Notes: generated by a model not told the origin, from the sequence alone. A stretch of DNA of 10,129 bases from an uncultured Erysipelotrichaceae bacterium (GCA_902767005.1 CACXFY010000051.1:1-10129); one strand, 5' to 3'. Counted from the stretch's first letter, positions 1-6,656 are shown. Translations and numbers: made by a program.

Positions 1-800
1 CCAATTATACCAGCAAAAATATAGATAATTGTATATTTAATCTTTCCTAAGAAACTTTCTAATTGTCTACCTATTACATATAGAGCATAACAGTTAAAAG
101 CTAGATGGAAAATATTACCATGTAAGAACATACCAGTTATTAATCGATAATATTGTCCAGCTTTAATAGATGGTCCGTGGACACAAAAAGCATCTATTAC
201 ACTTTCATATTCACCAAATAATAGTGGAATAAAATAGAATATTAAACACATAGCGATTATTAAATATGTAACATATGGGAATTTAGATTTAAATACTTTT
301 TCTACTTTAACGGCATCTTCCCTATTATGTTTATTAATATCACTAGTAATTTTTACAAATAATTCTACTCCTTTTTCGTTATATACCATTTTTTTCTTTA
401 AATCTGGGAATATTTTAGTAATCTTATCATTCTTTGTTAATTCTTTTTCATTATGAGCATTAATACTTAAGATATTAGGATTACTATTAATATCGGCAGT
501 AACATTATCGCCTAAGTTTAAAAAAATACTTAATACATTCATTTGGAAAGATAAAGTTTTTACTTTTATCTTTTTAATTATTCTTTTAGTTTTAAATGTA
601 TCAAAATTAAACTGTTCATTATTATGTATATATCCAGAAACAATACGTACTACTTTATAATCTTCTTTTAAGTTTTCTAACCATATTTCATTCTCTACTC
701 CTTGTAGAATAATTGGATTATAGTTTTTTTCAGTTATAAAGTAGTGTAATAATTTCATTACTATTACATTTTTATCATCTAAATCAATATGTTGTTCCAT
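1..800 (-). CDS. gluP: GluP/YqgP-like rhomboid intramembrane serine protease (C-terminus cut off by window edge)
   Basis: 266 residues are visible from an ATG at 800, with no stop before the window edge. Residues 1-170 form a soluble N-terminal region containing GVENEIWLE (about 34-42). This resembles the GESDEIWLE region that I recall in the cytosolic N-domain of Bacillus subtilis YqgP/GluP. Residues 175-195 are the first membrane segment. YYRLITGMF (217-225) leads into the rhomboid signature HxxxxHxxxN, here H227, H232 and N236; in GlpG-type rhomboids the Asn helps form the oxyanion hole. A further membrane segment ending YIFAGII follows. The catalytic GxSG serine and the second histidine lie beyond position 1, so activity cannot be judged. 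Family members cleave substrates within the membrane; YqgP is tied to membrane-protein turnover. A strong GGAGG lies 6 nt before the ATG. The gene is separated from the upstream kinase gene by a terminator, so it is probably its own unit. Confidence 0.87.
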   Translation of the reverse strand, partial: MEQHIDLDDKNVIVMKLLHYFITEKNYNPIILQGVENEIWLENLKEDYKVVRIVSGYIHNNEQFNFDTFKTKRIIKKIKVKTLSFQMNVLSIFLNLGDNVTADINSNPNILSINAHNEKELTKNDKITKIFPDLKKKMVYNEKGVELFVKITSDINKHNREDAVKVEKVFKSKFPYVTYLIIAMCLIFYFIPLLFGEYESVIDAFCVHGPSIKAGQYYRLITGMFLHGNIFHLAFNCYALYVIGRQLESFLGKIKYTIIYIFAGII

Positions 801-806
801 AAAAAA

Positions 807-812
807 CCTCCA
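807..812 (-). promoter_or_regulatory. Ribosome binding site of the rhomboid gene
   Basis: TGGAGG on the minus strand lies 6 nt before the ATG at 800-798. It is a near-perfect Shine-Dalgarno match and fixes the start. Confidence 0.85.
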
Positions 813-825
813 GTTCGTCAATATT

Positions 826-854
826 ATTATAATATAAATGATTTAATAAAGAAA
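826..854 (-). promoter_or_regulatory. Candidate sigma-A promoter of the rhomboid gene
   Basis: On the minus strand a perfect -10 TATAAT (831-826) lies 17 bp downstream of TTTCTT (854-849), a weak -35. It sits between the kinase gene's terminator and the rhomboid start and gives a leader of about 20 nt. The region is so AT-rich that TATAAT alone is weak evidence, hence moderate confidence. Confidence 0.45.
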
Positions 855-874
855 GAATAATTAACGACTAAGTG

Positions 875-908
875 TAAAGAAAAAGAATAACTTTTTAGTT
901 ATTCTTCT
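875..908 (-). terminator. Intrinsic terminator of the hybrid kinase gene, overlapping its stop codon
   Basis: AAGAATAAC (883-891) and GTTATTCTT (898-906) are a perfect 9-bp inverted repeat around a 6-nt loop, extendable by a G-U and an A-U pair. On the minus strand the stem is followed by TTTCTTTA. The kinase stop codon (901-899) lies inside the stem. The stem is AT-rich, but the position and T-tract support termination of the kinase transcript before the rhomboid gene. Confidence 0.75.
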
Positions 909-3487
909 ATTTTATTTTGACTAACATAATTAGTTACTATTTCTAGTATTTTTTCATATTCATTATTAAGTTCTACAAAGTGATTATTTACATAATCAAG
1001 ATCGCCATCTTTACTCTTTAATTCATGTTCATAAGCAATATCTGCAAGCTTCATGAAACCTAAATATTTAGAGTCACTTTTTAGCGAATGAACTTCAATA
1101 GCATAATTAGGTAAATCTTGATTATGTTTATAGTCTAATATTTTTGACCATTTAGATTCTACTTCTTTGGCAAAATCATTAATAGTCATATTATACATTT
1201 CCATATCACCTAATAATTCTAATCCATGTTCTACATCTACTCCATTTAATTCTAAGTATTTGCGATCATATATATTTTTACTATCTGGTTCAGATACTAT
1301 TACAGGAGTATTGGTAACTTCAACAGTGTTTTCCTCTTTTGTTTCTTCTACTTTAGGAAAACGACTTGTTACTTCTAAAGTAGTAGCTTCTTCTTCTACT
1401 TTTGGTAGTTCTTTTGTTGCTTCTAATGTTTCTATTTCTTCTTTAGCTTTTAATATTTCTCTTGTTTTAATACCACTTAAACTAACTAGGTTACCATTTG
1501 TTTCTTTTAATATTTGTTCAATATTATCTTCCACAGGTATTATTTCATTTTTAGTATCTTTTTCTTCTGCTTCTTCCTCTTTTTTATCTTTTTCCACAGT
1601 TAATTGTGGAGTATTTGCTTCCTCTATAGAATCAATTGGTATTTCTTCTGTTGCGGTACGTCCAAGTATTTCATTTAATACTTGAATTACTTGATCTTTT
1701 TCCATAGGTTTAGCTAAATAATTATCAAAACCATCAGCTAAATACTTTTCTCTCATACCTGTTATAGCGTTAGCTGTTAAAGCTACTACAGGAATATGAA
1801 AACCAGGTATTTCTTTTAATTTTTTAAGAGTTTCTACTCCACTCATTTTAGGCATCATATCATCAAGTAAAATTACATCATATTGTTCACCATTTTTAAT
1901 CTTTTCGATACAATCAAAACCATTATCAATAGATGTAATCATATTAGCATTATATCTTTCTAATAGTTTAGTTGCGACTTTAATATTTAAGGCATTATCA
2001 TCTACTACTAATATTCTTACATTATTTAAATCTAGAGTACTAGATACTTTATGTTTTTCTTCTGCTTGTTCTACTGCTTCTATTCTTTGATTTAGTACTA
2101 CTGTAAATTTAGATCCTTCTCCATATACAGTATGAACTATTATTTTTCCACCCATTAGTTCTACTAGTTGTTTAGTAATAGCTAGTCCTAAACCTGTTCC
2201 TTCAATTGTAGTATTTCTGTCTTCATCAATTCTTTGGAACTTAGTAAACATTTTATCAATATTTTCTTTCTTTATTCCACGACCAGAATCTTCTACTGTA
2301 ATTATTAATTTACATATATCTTTAGTATTAATACAGTTTACTTCATAACGGACAAAACCTTTTTCAGTATATTTAGATGCATTACTTAAAAAGTTAGTAA
2401 TAACTTTTTTTAAATTAGCATGATCTCCATATAATGTTTGAGGAAGATCAGGCGCAATATAATATGAAAAGTCTAAGGCTTTTTCATTCATTTTTGGAGT
2501 TATTAATTTAGCTAATTCTTCAAATAATTCCTGTGCATTATATGGCGAATTAACTATTTCGAGTTTACCCGCTTCTATTTTAGAAATATCTAAGATACCA
2601 TTTACTATTTCTAGTAATGTTTGAGATGCATTAATTATATCTTTAGAGTTTTCTTTGGCTTCTTCTAGAGTAGTTGCTTCATTAATACATTCACTAAATC
2701 CAACAATTGCATTTAATGGAGTACGTATTTCATGTGACATACTAGATAAGAAATCAGTTTTAGCACGATTTGCTTTTTCTGCTGCTTCCTTTGCCAGTTC
2801 TGTTTGTTCAACCATTTTTACATCGGGATTTTCAATTGTAAAGTACATTAATACAGTAACAAATGCAGTTGTTGCATTAATTAGGAGTATACCTGGATTA
2901 ATTAATCTTATAATCCAGCATAGTAACACCAAACTTAAAAAAACAAATATTGGGATAATTTTTCTTTTAGGTATAGTCTTAATATTTAATAATATGCCGA
3001 CTATACTAATAGTCAAATAGATTCCCGTTGCAATAAATAAATAATTTGCAGATGGCCCATATGAGTAAATATAATTACCATCGAAATAATAATGTAGAGG
3101 TAAAGCTATAACAATTAAACACGATATACAATAAAATGTATTAAAAAGAATAGACAATACTTTATAGTTTTTCTTTACCAATTTAGAAAATTTATTTTCA
3201 TTATTATAGGAAACTGCTACCATATATTTTGAAAAAAGGAAAACCCAAGTTAATATTGAAATCAAAAAAGCTTTATTAACCACTGCTTTTAATAAATAGG
3301 AATTAATAATGTTAGAGACTGTTAAACAACATAATGATTCTAAAAACAAGCAAAACATATCAAGAATTATTAATTTATTATAGATTCTATTTTCTATATT
3401 ATTCATTCTTTCTTTTGACAAATAAACTATTGTTAAAAGCATAATATACATTAAACTAACAGCAATTATTGTTATTCCTATAATCAT
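899..3487 (-). CDS. Membrane hybrid sensor histidine kinase: 7TM, HisKA, HATPase_c, receiver, HPt
   Basis: 862 residues. The N-terminus has about seven hydrophobic segments (about 2-23, 40-61, 69-92, 108-135, 149-169, 178-197, 200-217) and no recognisable PAS or HAMP domain. A coiled segment (about 225-245) leads to the H-box SHEIRTP with phospho-acceptor His252. The ATPase domain shows the N-box (Asn369 in NFLSNASKYT), G1 DSGRGI (Asp400) and G2 GTGLGL (430-435). A receiver domain follows (about 490-610) with acidic pair Asp496/497, phospho-Asp542 in LLDDMMP, Thr571 and Lys593. A Glu/Lys/Thr-rich linker (about 612-735) contains a 16-residue tandem repeat. The C-terminus is an HPt domain with HSLKSDSKYLG (His800). 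All catalytic residues are present, so a His-Asp-His relay inside one protein is expected, passing phosphate to a response regulator not encoded here. The stimulus is unknown. I chose the ATG at 3487 over the in-frame GTG at 3496 because GGGGTGAT sits immediately upstream of it. Confidence 0.93.
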   Translation of the reverse strand: MIIGITIIAVSLMYIMLLTIVYLSKERMNNIENRIYNKLIILDMFCLFLESLCCLTVSNIINSYLLKAVVNKAFLISILTWVFLFSKYMVAVSYNNENKFSKLVKKNYKVLSILFNTFYCISCLIVIALPLHYYFDGNYIYSYGPSANYLFIATGIYLTISIVGILLNIKTIPKRKIIPIFVFLSLVLLCWIIRLINPGILLINATTAFVTVLMYFTIENPDVKMVEQTELAKEAAEKANRAKTDFLSSMSHEIRTPLNAIVGFSECINEATTLEEAKENSKDIINASQTLLEIVNGILDISKIEAGKLEIVNSPYNAQELFEELAKLITPKMNEKALDFSYYIAPDLPQTLYGDHANLKKVITNFLSNASKYTEKGFVRYEVNCINTKDICKLIITVEDSGRGIKKENIDKMFTKFQRIDEDRNTTIEGTGLGLAITKQLVELMGGKIIVHTVYGEGSKFTVVLNQRIEAVEQAEEKHKVSSTLDLNNVRILVVDDNALNIKVATKLLERYNANMITSIDNGFDCIEKIKNGEQYDVILLDDMMPKMSGVETLKKLKEIPGFHIPVVALTANAITGMREKYLADGFDNYLAKPMEKDQVIQVLNEILGRTATEEIPIDSIEEANTPQLTVEKDKKEEEAEEKDTKNEIIPVEDNIEQILKETNGNLVSLSGIKTREILKAKEEIETLEATKELPKVEEEATTLEVTSRFPKVEETKEENTVEVTNTPVIVSEPDSKNIYDRKYLELNGVDVEHGLELLGDMEMYNMTINDFAKEVESKWSKILDYKHNQDLPNYAIEVHSLKSDSKYLGFMKLADIAYEHELKSKDGDLDYVNNHFVELNNEYEKILEIVTNYVSQNKIEE
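1345..1440 (-). repeat. Two tandem 48-bp (16-residue) repeats in the kinase linker
   Basis: Positions 1345-1392 and 1393-1440 both begin CTTCTACTTT and end CTTCTT on the plus strand and align without gaps over 48 bp. In the protein they give EEIETLEATKELPKVE and EEATTLEVTSRFPKVE, which share 10 of 16 positions. A weaker third copy (around TVEVTNTP) may follow. The unit lies between the receiver and HPt domains and probably acts as a flexible, charged spacer; that role is inference. Confidence 0.75.
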
Positions 3488-3491
3488 TATA

Positions 3492-3499
3492 ATCACCCC
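3492..3499 (-). promoter_or_regulatory. Ribosome binding site that decides the kinase start
   Basis: GGGGTGAT on the minus strand ends 4 nt before the ATG at 3487. The longer-ORF GTG at 3496-3494 is itself part of this Shine-Dalgarno sequence and has no ribosome binding site of its own, so it is not the likely start. Confidence 0.75.
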
Positions 3500-3518
3500 A
3501 TATTATTTTATCATATTA

Positions 3519-3527
3519 AGTATAACA
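3519..3527 (-). promoter_or_regulatory. Candidate extended -10 promoter of the hybrid kinase gene
   Basis: On the minus strand TGTTATACT reads as an extended -10 (TG, one base, TATACT). It lies about 30 nt before the kinase ATG, directly after the T-tract of the upstream terminator. No good -35 is visible at the proper distance, because that stretch lies in the terminator hairpin. Offered as plausible only. Confidence 0.4.
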
Positions 3528-3528
3528 T

Positions 3529-3561
3529 AAAAAAAAGCAAAACACTATAAGCATTTTGCTT
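3529..3561 (-). terminator. Intrinsic terminator of the acyl ligase gene
   Basis: AAGCAAAA (3535-3542) and TTTTGCTT (3554-3561) form a perfect 8-bp stem with an 11-nt loop. On the minus strand the hairpin begins 5 nt after the ligase stop codon and runs into eight T residues (3536-3529). This is a clear rho-independent terminator and separates the ligase from the kinase transcript. Confidence 0.85.
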
Positions 3562-3566
3562 CTTTA

Positions 3567-5402
3567 TTATTTAACTTTAATTTTCTTATTTTCAGTTAAT
3601 CTATCTTCATTTTGAAGAGAAATAAAATCTACTTTTCCTATTGCGGTATATGGAAATTCTTTTCTGAATTTATAATCAATAGGTTGTGCATATTCTGGTA
3701 ATTTTTCTTTACATAGTACTTTTAATTCTTCTTCTACTATTCCTTCATATCCTTCAAATTGAGGTTTTAAAATAATATGTGCCTTTGGTAAGAAGCCTTG
3801 AGCATAATTAGAATCCGGAATACCTACCACCATACATTCATCTACTGCTTTGTGTTCTTTTATCGTTTTTTCTATAAGAAAAGGAAACACCTTAAATCCA
3901 TCATTTCTAATTATCATTCTTTTAATACGACCATCAATGTATAACATTCCGTCTTCAGTCATATATCCTAAATCACCAGTATGTATCCATCTTAATCCAT
4001 CATCATGTGTACGCACCATTTGATTAGTTGCTTCTTCATTATTATAGTATCCAATCATTGTAGTAGGTCCATTAATGCATACTTCACCATGTTCATTATA
4101 TTTTAATTCTTCTCCTGTATTTGGATCAAAAATAGAAATAATATTCTGAGGTAATGGAATACCAACACTTCCTTCAGCATTTATTTCATTAACACAAGCA
4201 GAAGCCAATGCACATTCTTCTGTTATTCCATAACCTTTTATAATATTATTTGGGCACTTATGTTCGTTTAAGAATTCATTGGCACGTCTTTCTAGTTTAA
4301 CATTCATAGCATCTCCACCAACAGCTGGGGTAATTAAAAATGATAAATCTACATTTTTAAGTTCTCTACTCTCTAGTACATTTCCCCAATGGGATGGAAC
4401 GCCTGCCATATGATTTGGTTTTAAATCTCTAATCATTTTCGCAAATTTTTTAGGTTCAAATTTTGGAACTAATATCGATGTCATTCCTACAACAAAAGGC
4501 ATGTGTAATCCTGCCCCTACACCATATGCTATAAATGGTGGCATTATATCTAAAAATCTGTGCCCTGGTAATAAATGCATACCAGATGTCTTATATTGAT
4601 ATGCTATTGTATTGAAATTTTCATTTGATAATACTACTCCTTTAGGAAGTCCTGTTGTTCCTCCTGTGTGAAGTATTGCAACTGGAATATTACTCTCATA
4701 ATTTTCATTTATTTCTTTTACTTGTTTTCCTTTATTAATAAATGTATTCCATTTCATTAAATGATCATTTTCTTCTATTTTTTCTTTTTTATTTGTTGCA
4801 TATTCAAATATTTCTCCAACTTTATATCCACAATAAATACCAAATGGCAAAGAATCACCTGCAGAAATAGAAATAATATCTTCCACATTAGTTTTATCTT
4901 TTATATCTTTAATCTTAGAATAGCAAGCATCTATTGTTACAAACAACTTAGAGTTAGCTTCGTTTGTATAATCATATATTCCTTCTTTACTGGTACGAGG
5001 ATCTATCATGTTTGCAACGGCACCAAGTCTACTTATTGCATATAATAGATAAACTACTTCTGGTGTTGTTGGCATAGCTATCGTAATAATATCGCCTTTT
5101 TTAACTCCCATTGCAGTTAGAGCTTTTGAAGCTTTATCAATACCATTAAATAAATCTTCATAAGTAAATACTCTACCAAAATATTCCATAGCAATTCTAT
5201 TCATATGATCTTTATTGTTGTCATATATACATTGATAAATTGTTTTCTTCGGATATTCAAAATTTAATACACTTTCTGAATAATACTTTTCCCAAGGTCT
5301 ATCTTTAGATGGATATCCAGTTAGTGTTTCTTTCTTTTTAGTACTCAAACTTGTAATCTTTTCTTTTAGTTCAATTAGTTCTTCTTTTGTTAAGTCTTCC
5401 AT
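3567..5402 (-). CDS. AMP-forming acyl-CoA synthetase/ligase family protein (class I adenylate-forming enzyme)
   Basis: 611 residues with the full set of ANL-superfamily motifs in order: P-loop HTGGTTGLPKGV (245-256), YGITEE (391-396), HTGDLG (474-479), hinge GRIKRMIIRNDGFKVFP (491-507), and catalytic Lys590 in AIGKVD near the C-terminus. Such enzymes activate a carboxylate with ATP to an acyl-adenylate and usually transfer it to CoA. The acid is not readable from sequence; a medium- or long-chain fatty acid is a reasonable default but is inference. The protein is somewhat long for the family because of an N-terminal helix plus a GYPSKDRPWEKYY segment (29-41). There is no signal peptide or transmembrane segment, so it should be cytosolic. 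The ATG at 5402 has AGGGGGA 6 nt upstream. The gene appears monocistronic, with its own promoter and terminator; no acyl carrier protein or thioesterase gene is adjacent. Confidence 0.9.
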   Translation of the reverse strand: MEDLTKEELIELKEKITSLSTKKKETLTGYPSKDRPWEKYYSESVLNFEYPKKTIYQCIYDNNKDHMNRIAMEYFGRVFTYEDLFNGIDKASKALTAMGVKKGDIITIAMPTTPEVVYLLYAISRLGAVANMIDPRTSKEGIYDYTNEANSKLFVTIDACYSKIKDIKDKTNVEDIISISAGDSLPFGIYCGYKVGEIFEYATNKKEKIEENDHLMKWNTFINKGKQVKEINENYESNIPVAILHTGGTTGLPKGVVLSNENFNTIAYQYKTSGMHLLPGHRFLDIMPPFIAYGVGAGLHMPFVVGMTSILVPKFEPKKFAKMIRDLKPNHMAGVPSHWGNVLESRELKNVDLSFLITPAVGGDAMNVKLERRANEFLNEHKCPNNIIKGYGITEECALASACVNEINAEGSVGIPLPQNIISIFDPNTGEELKYNEHGEVCINGPTTMIGYYNNEEATNQMVRTHDDGLRWIHTGDLGYMTEDGMLYIDGRIKRMIIRNDGFKVFPFLIEKTIKEHKAVDECMVVGIPDSNYAQGFLPKAHIILKPQFEGYEGIVEEELKVLCKEKLPEYAQPIDYKFRKEFPYTAIGKVDFISLQNEDRLTENKKIKVK

Positions 5403-5408
5403 ACTCTT

Positions 5409-5413
5409 CCCCC
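5409..5413 (-). promoter_or_regulatory. Ribosome binding site of the acyl ligase gene
   Basis: GGGGG on the minus strand lies 6 nt before the ATG at 5402-5400, and it supports this start. The divergent gene at 5570 also uses GGGGG, with 7-nt spacing. Confidence 0.75.
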
Positions 5414-5427
5414 TTAAATTGGTTCAT

Positions 5428-5456
5428 ATTATATCACATTTATTATTATTTTTCAA
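5428..5456 (-). promoter_or_regulatory. Sigma-A promoter of the acyl ligase gene
   Basis: On the minus strand a -35 TTGAAA (5456-5451), a 17-bp spacer and a perfect -10 TATAAT (5433-5428) are preceded by TGA, making an extended -10. The leader to the ATG is about 20 nt. This is the best-formed promoter in the window. Confidence 0.8.
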
Positions 5457-5512
5457 GGTATAAAACTATTTTATTATAAATTAGCTTATTAATCAAATTA
5501 GATTGTAAAGAG

Positions 5513-5540
5513 TTGACTATTTTTTTTAAATAAATATAAT
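5513..5540 (+). promoter_or_regulatory. Sigma-A promoter of the unknown gene pair
   Basis: -35 TTGACT (5513-5518), a 16-bp spacer and -10 TATAAT (5535-5540) lie 30 nt before the ATG at 5570. The promoter is divergent from the acyl ligase promoter, with about 56 bp between the two -35 boxes. Confidence 0.75.
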
Positions 5541-5569
5541 ATAAATATCTTTTATGTGGGGGTTATACT

Positions 5570-6199
5570 ATGAAAATGGAAATTAATAGTTCTAAAGACT
5601 TTATTAAGTGTAGAGATATAATACTTAAAAACATGAAAAGTGAATCACTTAAATATAAAAGAACTAATGATGTAAAACATTTAGATAATGTTCAAAAATT
5701 ACAAAATGCTTTAAATAAATTAGAAGATTTAATTAGTTATTATAGTACTTATGATACTAAAGATTTTGCTTTATTTATGAAGAACTTTTTAACTCTTACT
5801 GAAGGTGATTTTGTTTCTACTAAGATAGTTGTTGAAGATGAGAGATATGATAAGAGTGAACCTAAAAAGAAGAATACTTATTATATGGTTAGTGATAAAG
5901 CTTCTTCAGAATTTGTAAAAGGTCATGTTAGAAATGAAATTGAATTAACATATTTTTTAGATTTTCATGCAAATGAAGATGTTACTTTCTTTGATAAAAA
6001 ATTTGTATTTCCTTTTAATAGAAAACTTAGAATCAAATGTGAATTTAGTAAGTATCCTAGATTAGAAGAAGCAATATATGAGTTAATTGATTTAAAACTA
6101 GATAATCCTGCAATTAGTGATATTAAGAGATTTCATGTAGTATTAGAGAATGCTTTAAGAAATAATTTAAATAATAGTAATGAAAGGAAGAAAAGCTAG
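5570..6199 (+). CDS. Hypothetical protein, longer member of a tandem paralogous pair
   Basis: 209 residues, not recognised. No signal peptide, membrane segment or known catalytic motif is visible; it is charged, Lys/Asn/Asp-rich and probably cytosolic. Residues 1-60 look helical and charged (repeated Lys, Asp, Leu). Residues about 66-200 align with nearly the whole of the next protein. Shared blocks are NTYYMVSDKASSEF (102-115) and the C-terminal stretch from LEEAIYEL (165-172) through DNPAI (178-182) to the end. The latter has 11 of about 38 identical positions plus many conservative ones. The start at 5570 is set by GGGGG at 5558-5562, 7 nt upstream. Base composition matches the neighbours, so no sign of recent transfer is evident. 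The gene is first in a likely two-gene unit divergent from the acyl ligase. I cannot assign a function. Confidence 0.8.
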   Translation: MKMEINSSKDFIKCRDIILKNMKSESLKYKRTNDVKHLDNVQKLQNALNKLEDLISYYSTYDTKDFALFMKNFLTLTEGDFVSTKIVVEDERYDKSEPKKKNTYYMVSDKASSEFVKGHVRNEIELTYFLDFHANEDVTFFDKKFVFPFNRKLRIKCEFSKYPRLEEAIYELIDLKLDNPAISDIKRFHVVLENALRNNLNNSNERKKS

Positions 6200-6211
6200 T
6201 CTTTTCTTTTT
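6188..6211 (+). terminator. Hairpin around the first gene's stop codon: possible weak terminator or attenuator
   Basis: AAGAAAAG (6188-6195) and CTTTTCTT (6201-6208) form a perfect 8-bp stem with a 5-nt loop that contains the TAG stop codon of the preceding gene. Three more Ts follow. The stem is AT-rich and the T-tract short, so termination would be partial at most. It could lower expression of the second gene or protect the 3' end of the first message. Confidence 0.45.
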
Positions 6212-6222
6212 GTGTTATACAT

Positions 6223-6229
6223 AGGTGAT
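6223..6229 (+). promoter_or_regulatory. Ribosome binding site that decides the start of the second unknown gene
   Basis: AGGTGAT lies 3 nt before the ATG at 6233. The upstream in-frame GTG at 6212 has no Shine-Dalgarno sequence and sits at the foot of the hairpin, so 6233 is preferred. Confidence 0.8.
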
Positions 6230-6232
6230 AAT

Positions 6233-6643
6233 ATGATAAATATAGAAGAATTCTTAGATTTTGCTGTTAATTATTTAAATCAAGATGGTAGTAATTATGT
6301 ATTATTTTCTTTAGAATTGCCAGATAAAAAGTGTTTAAGTAAAAAGCATTATTTTATAAGTGATGAAATTACTTCTGATATATTAGCTGATAGTTTATCA
6401 TATGATACATCATTAGATTATATAGAAAGAAAAGGTATCCTTAATAATACTATTCATTTTACAGAGGATAGTTTTTTTATTATTGATGAGAATTACATAG
6501 TTAATAAAGAAATTATGAAAAAAGAACAATTAGAAAGTGCTGTATATAAATTATTACAATTAATAATTGATGAGCCAAATATTACAAATAAGCAAAGATT
6601 AGAAATAATTCTAAATGAAAAAAAGAAAGAGTTAACTTATTAA
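6233..6643 (+). CDS. Hypothetical protein, shorter member of the paralogous pair
   Basis: 136 residues, not recognised. It is soluble and charged, with no membrane segment or signal peptide. The order of matches to the upstream protein is: an N-terminal stretch ending LFSLELPD (24-31), KHYFISDEITSDI (38-50), and a C-terminal helical block with LESAVYKLLQL (100-110), DEPNI (113-117) and RLEIIL (122-127). It corresponds to the upstream protein without its first 65 or so residues. This suggests an old tandem duplication followed by gain or loss of the N-terminal helix. The gene begins 33 nt after the upstream stop and probably depends on the same promoter, with the intervening hairpin perhaps modulating it. 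It ends inside a bidirectional terminator. Function unknown. Confidence 0.78.
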   Translation: MINIEEFLDFAVNYLNQDGSNYVLFSLELPDKKCLSKKHYFISDEITSDILADSLSYDTSLDYIERKGILNNTIHFTEDSFFIIDENYIVNKEIMKKEQLESAVYKLLQLIIDEPNITNKQRLEIILNEKKKELTY

Positions 6644-6656
6644 CTCTTTTTAATTA
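6626..6656. terminator. Bidirectional intrinsic terminator between the convergent unknown gene and rluD
   Basis: AAAGAGTTAA (6626-6635) and TTAACTCTTT (6640-6649) are a perfect 10-bp inverted repeat with a 4-nt loop. The plus-strand tail is TTAATTATTT. On the minus strand the stem is followed by CTTTTTTTCATTT. The plus-strand gene's TAA (6641-6643) lies in the stem, and the rluD stop (6652-6650) begins one base outside it. Confidence 0.85.

Noticed and set aside
1167..1685. 172-codon open frame on the plus strand, opposite the kinase linker
   Set aside because: It lies entirely antisense to the kinase receiver-HPt linker, is a Ser/Phe-rich mirror of a Glu/Lys-rich coding strand, and has no ribosome binding site.
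2655..3020. 121-codon plus-strand frame opposite the kinase membrane/HisKA region
   Set aside because: Antisense shadow of a well-supported gene; no start signals or recognisable protein.
3488..3496. Upstream GTG start for the kinase (3 extra residues)
   Set aside because: The GTG is part of the GGGGTGAT Shine-Dalgarno sequence of the ATG at 3487 and has no ribosome binding site of its own.
4761..5045. 94-codon plus-strand frame rich in Phe and Ile
   Set aside because: Antisense shadow of the acyl ligase; the apparent hydrophobicity is a by-product of AT-rich reverse complement.
5478..5501. AAATTAG direct repeat (5478-5484 and 5495-5501) between the divergent promoters, as an operator
   Set aside because: Seven-base AT-rich repeats are expected by chance here, although the 17-bp spacing is suggestive. 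Not enough to call a binding site.
6212..6232. Upstream GTG start for the second unknown gene, and an extended -10-like TGTTATACA there
   Set aside because: No Shine-Dalgarno sequence precedes the GTG. A promoter at that spot would start transcription inside or after the AGGTGAT site, leaving no usable leader.
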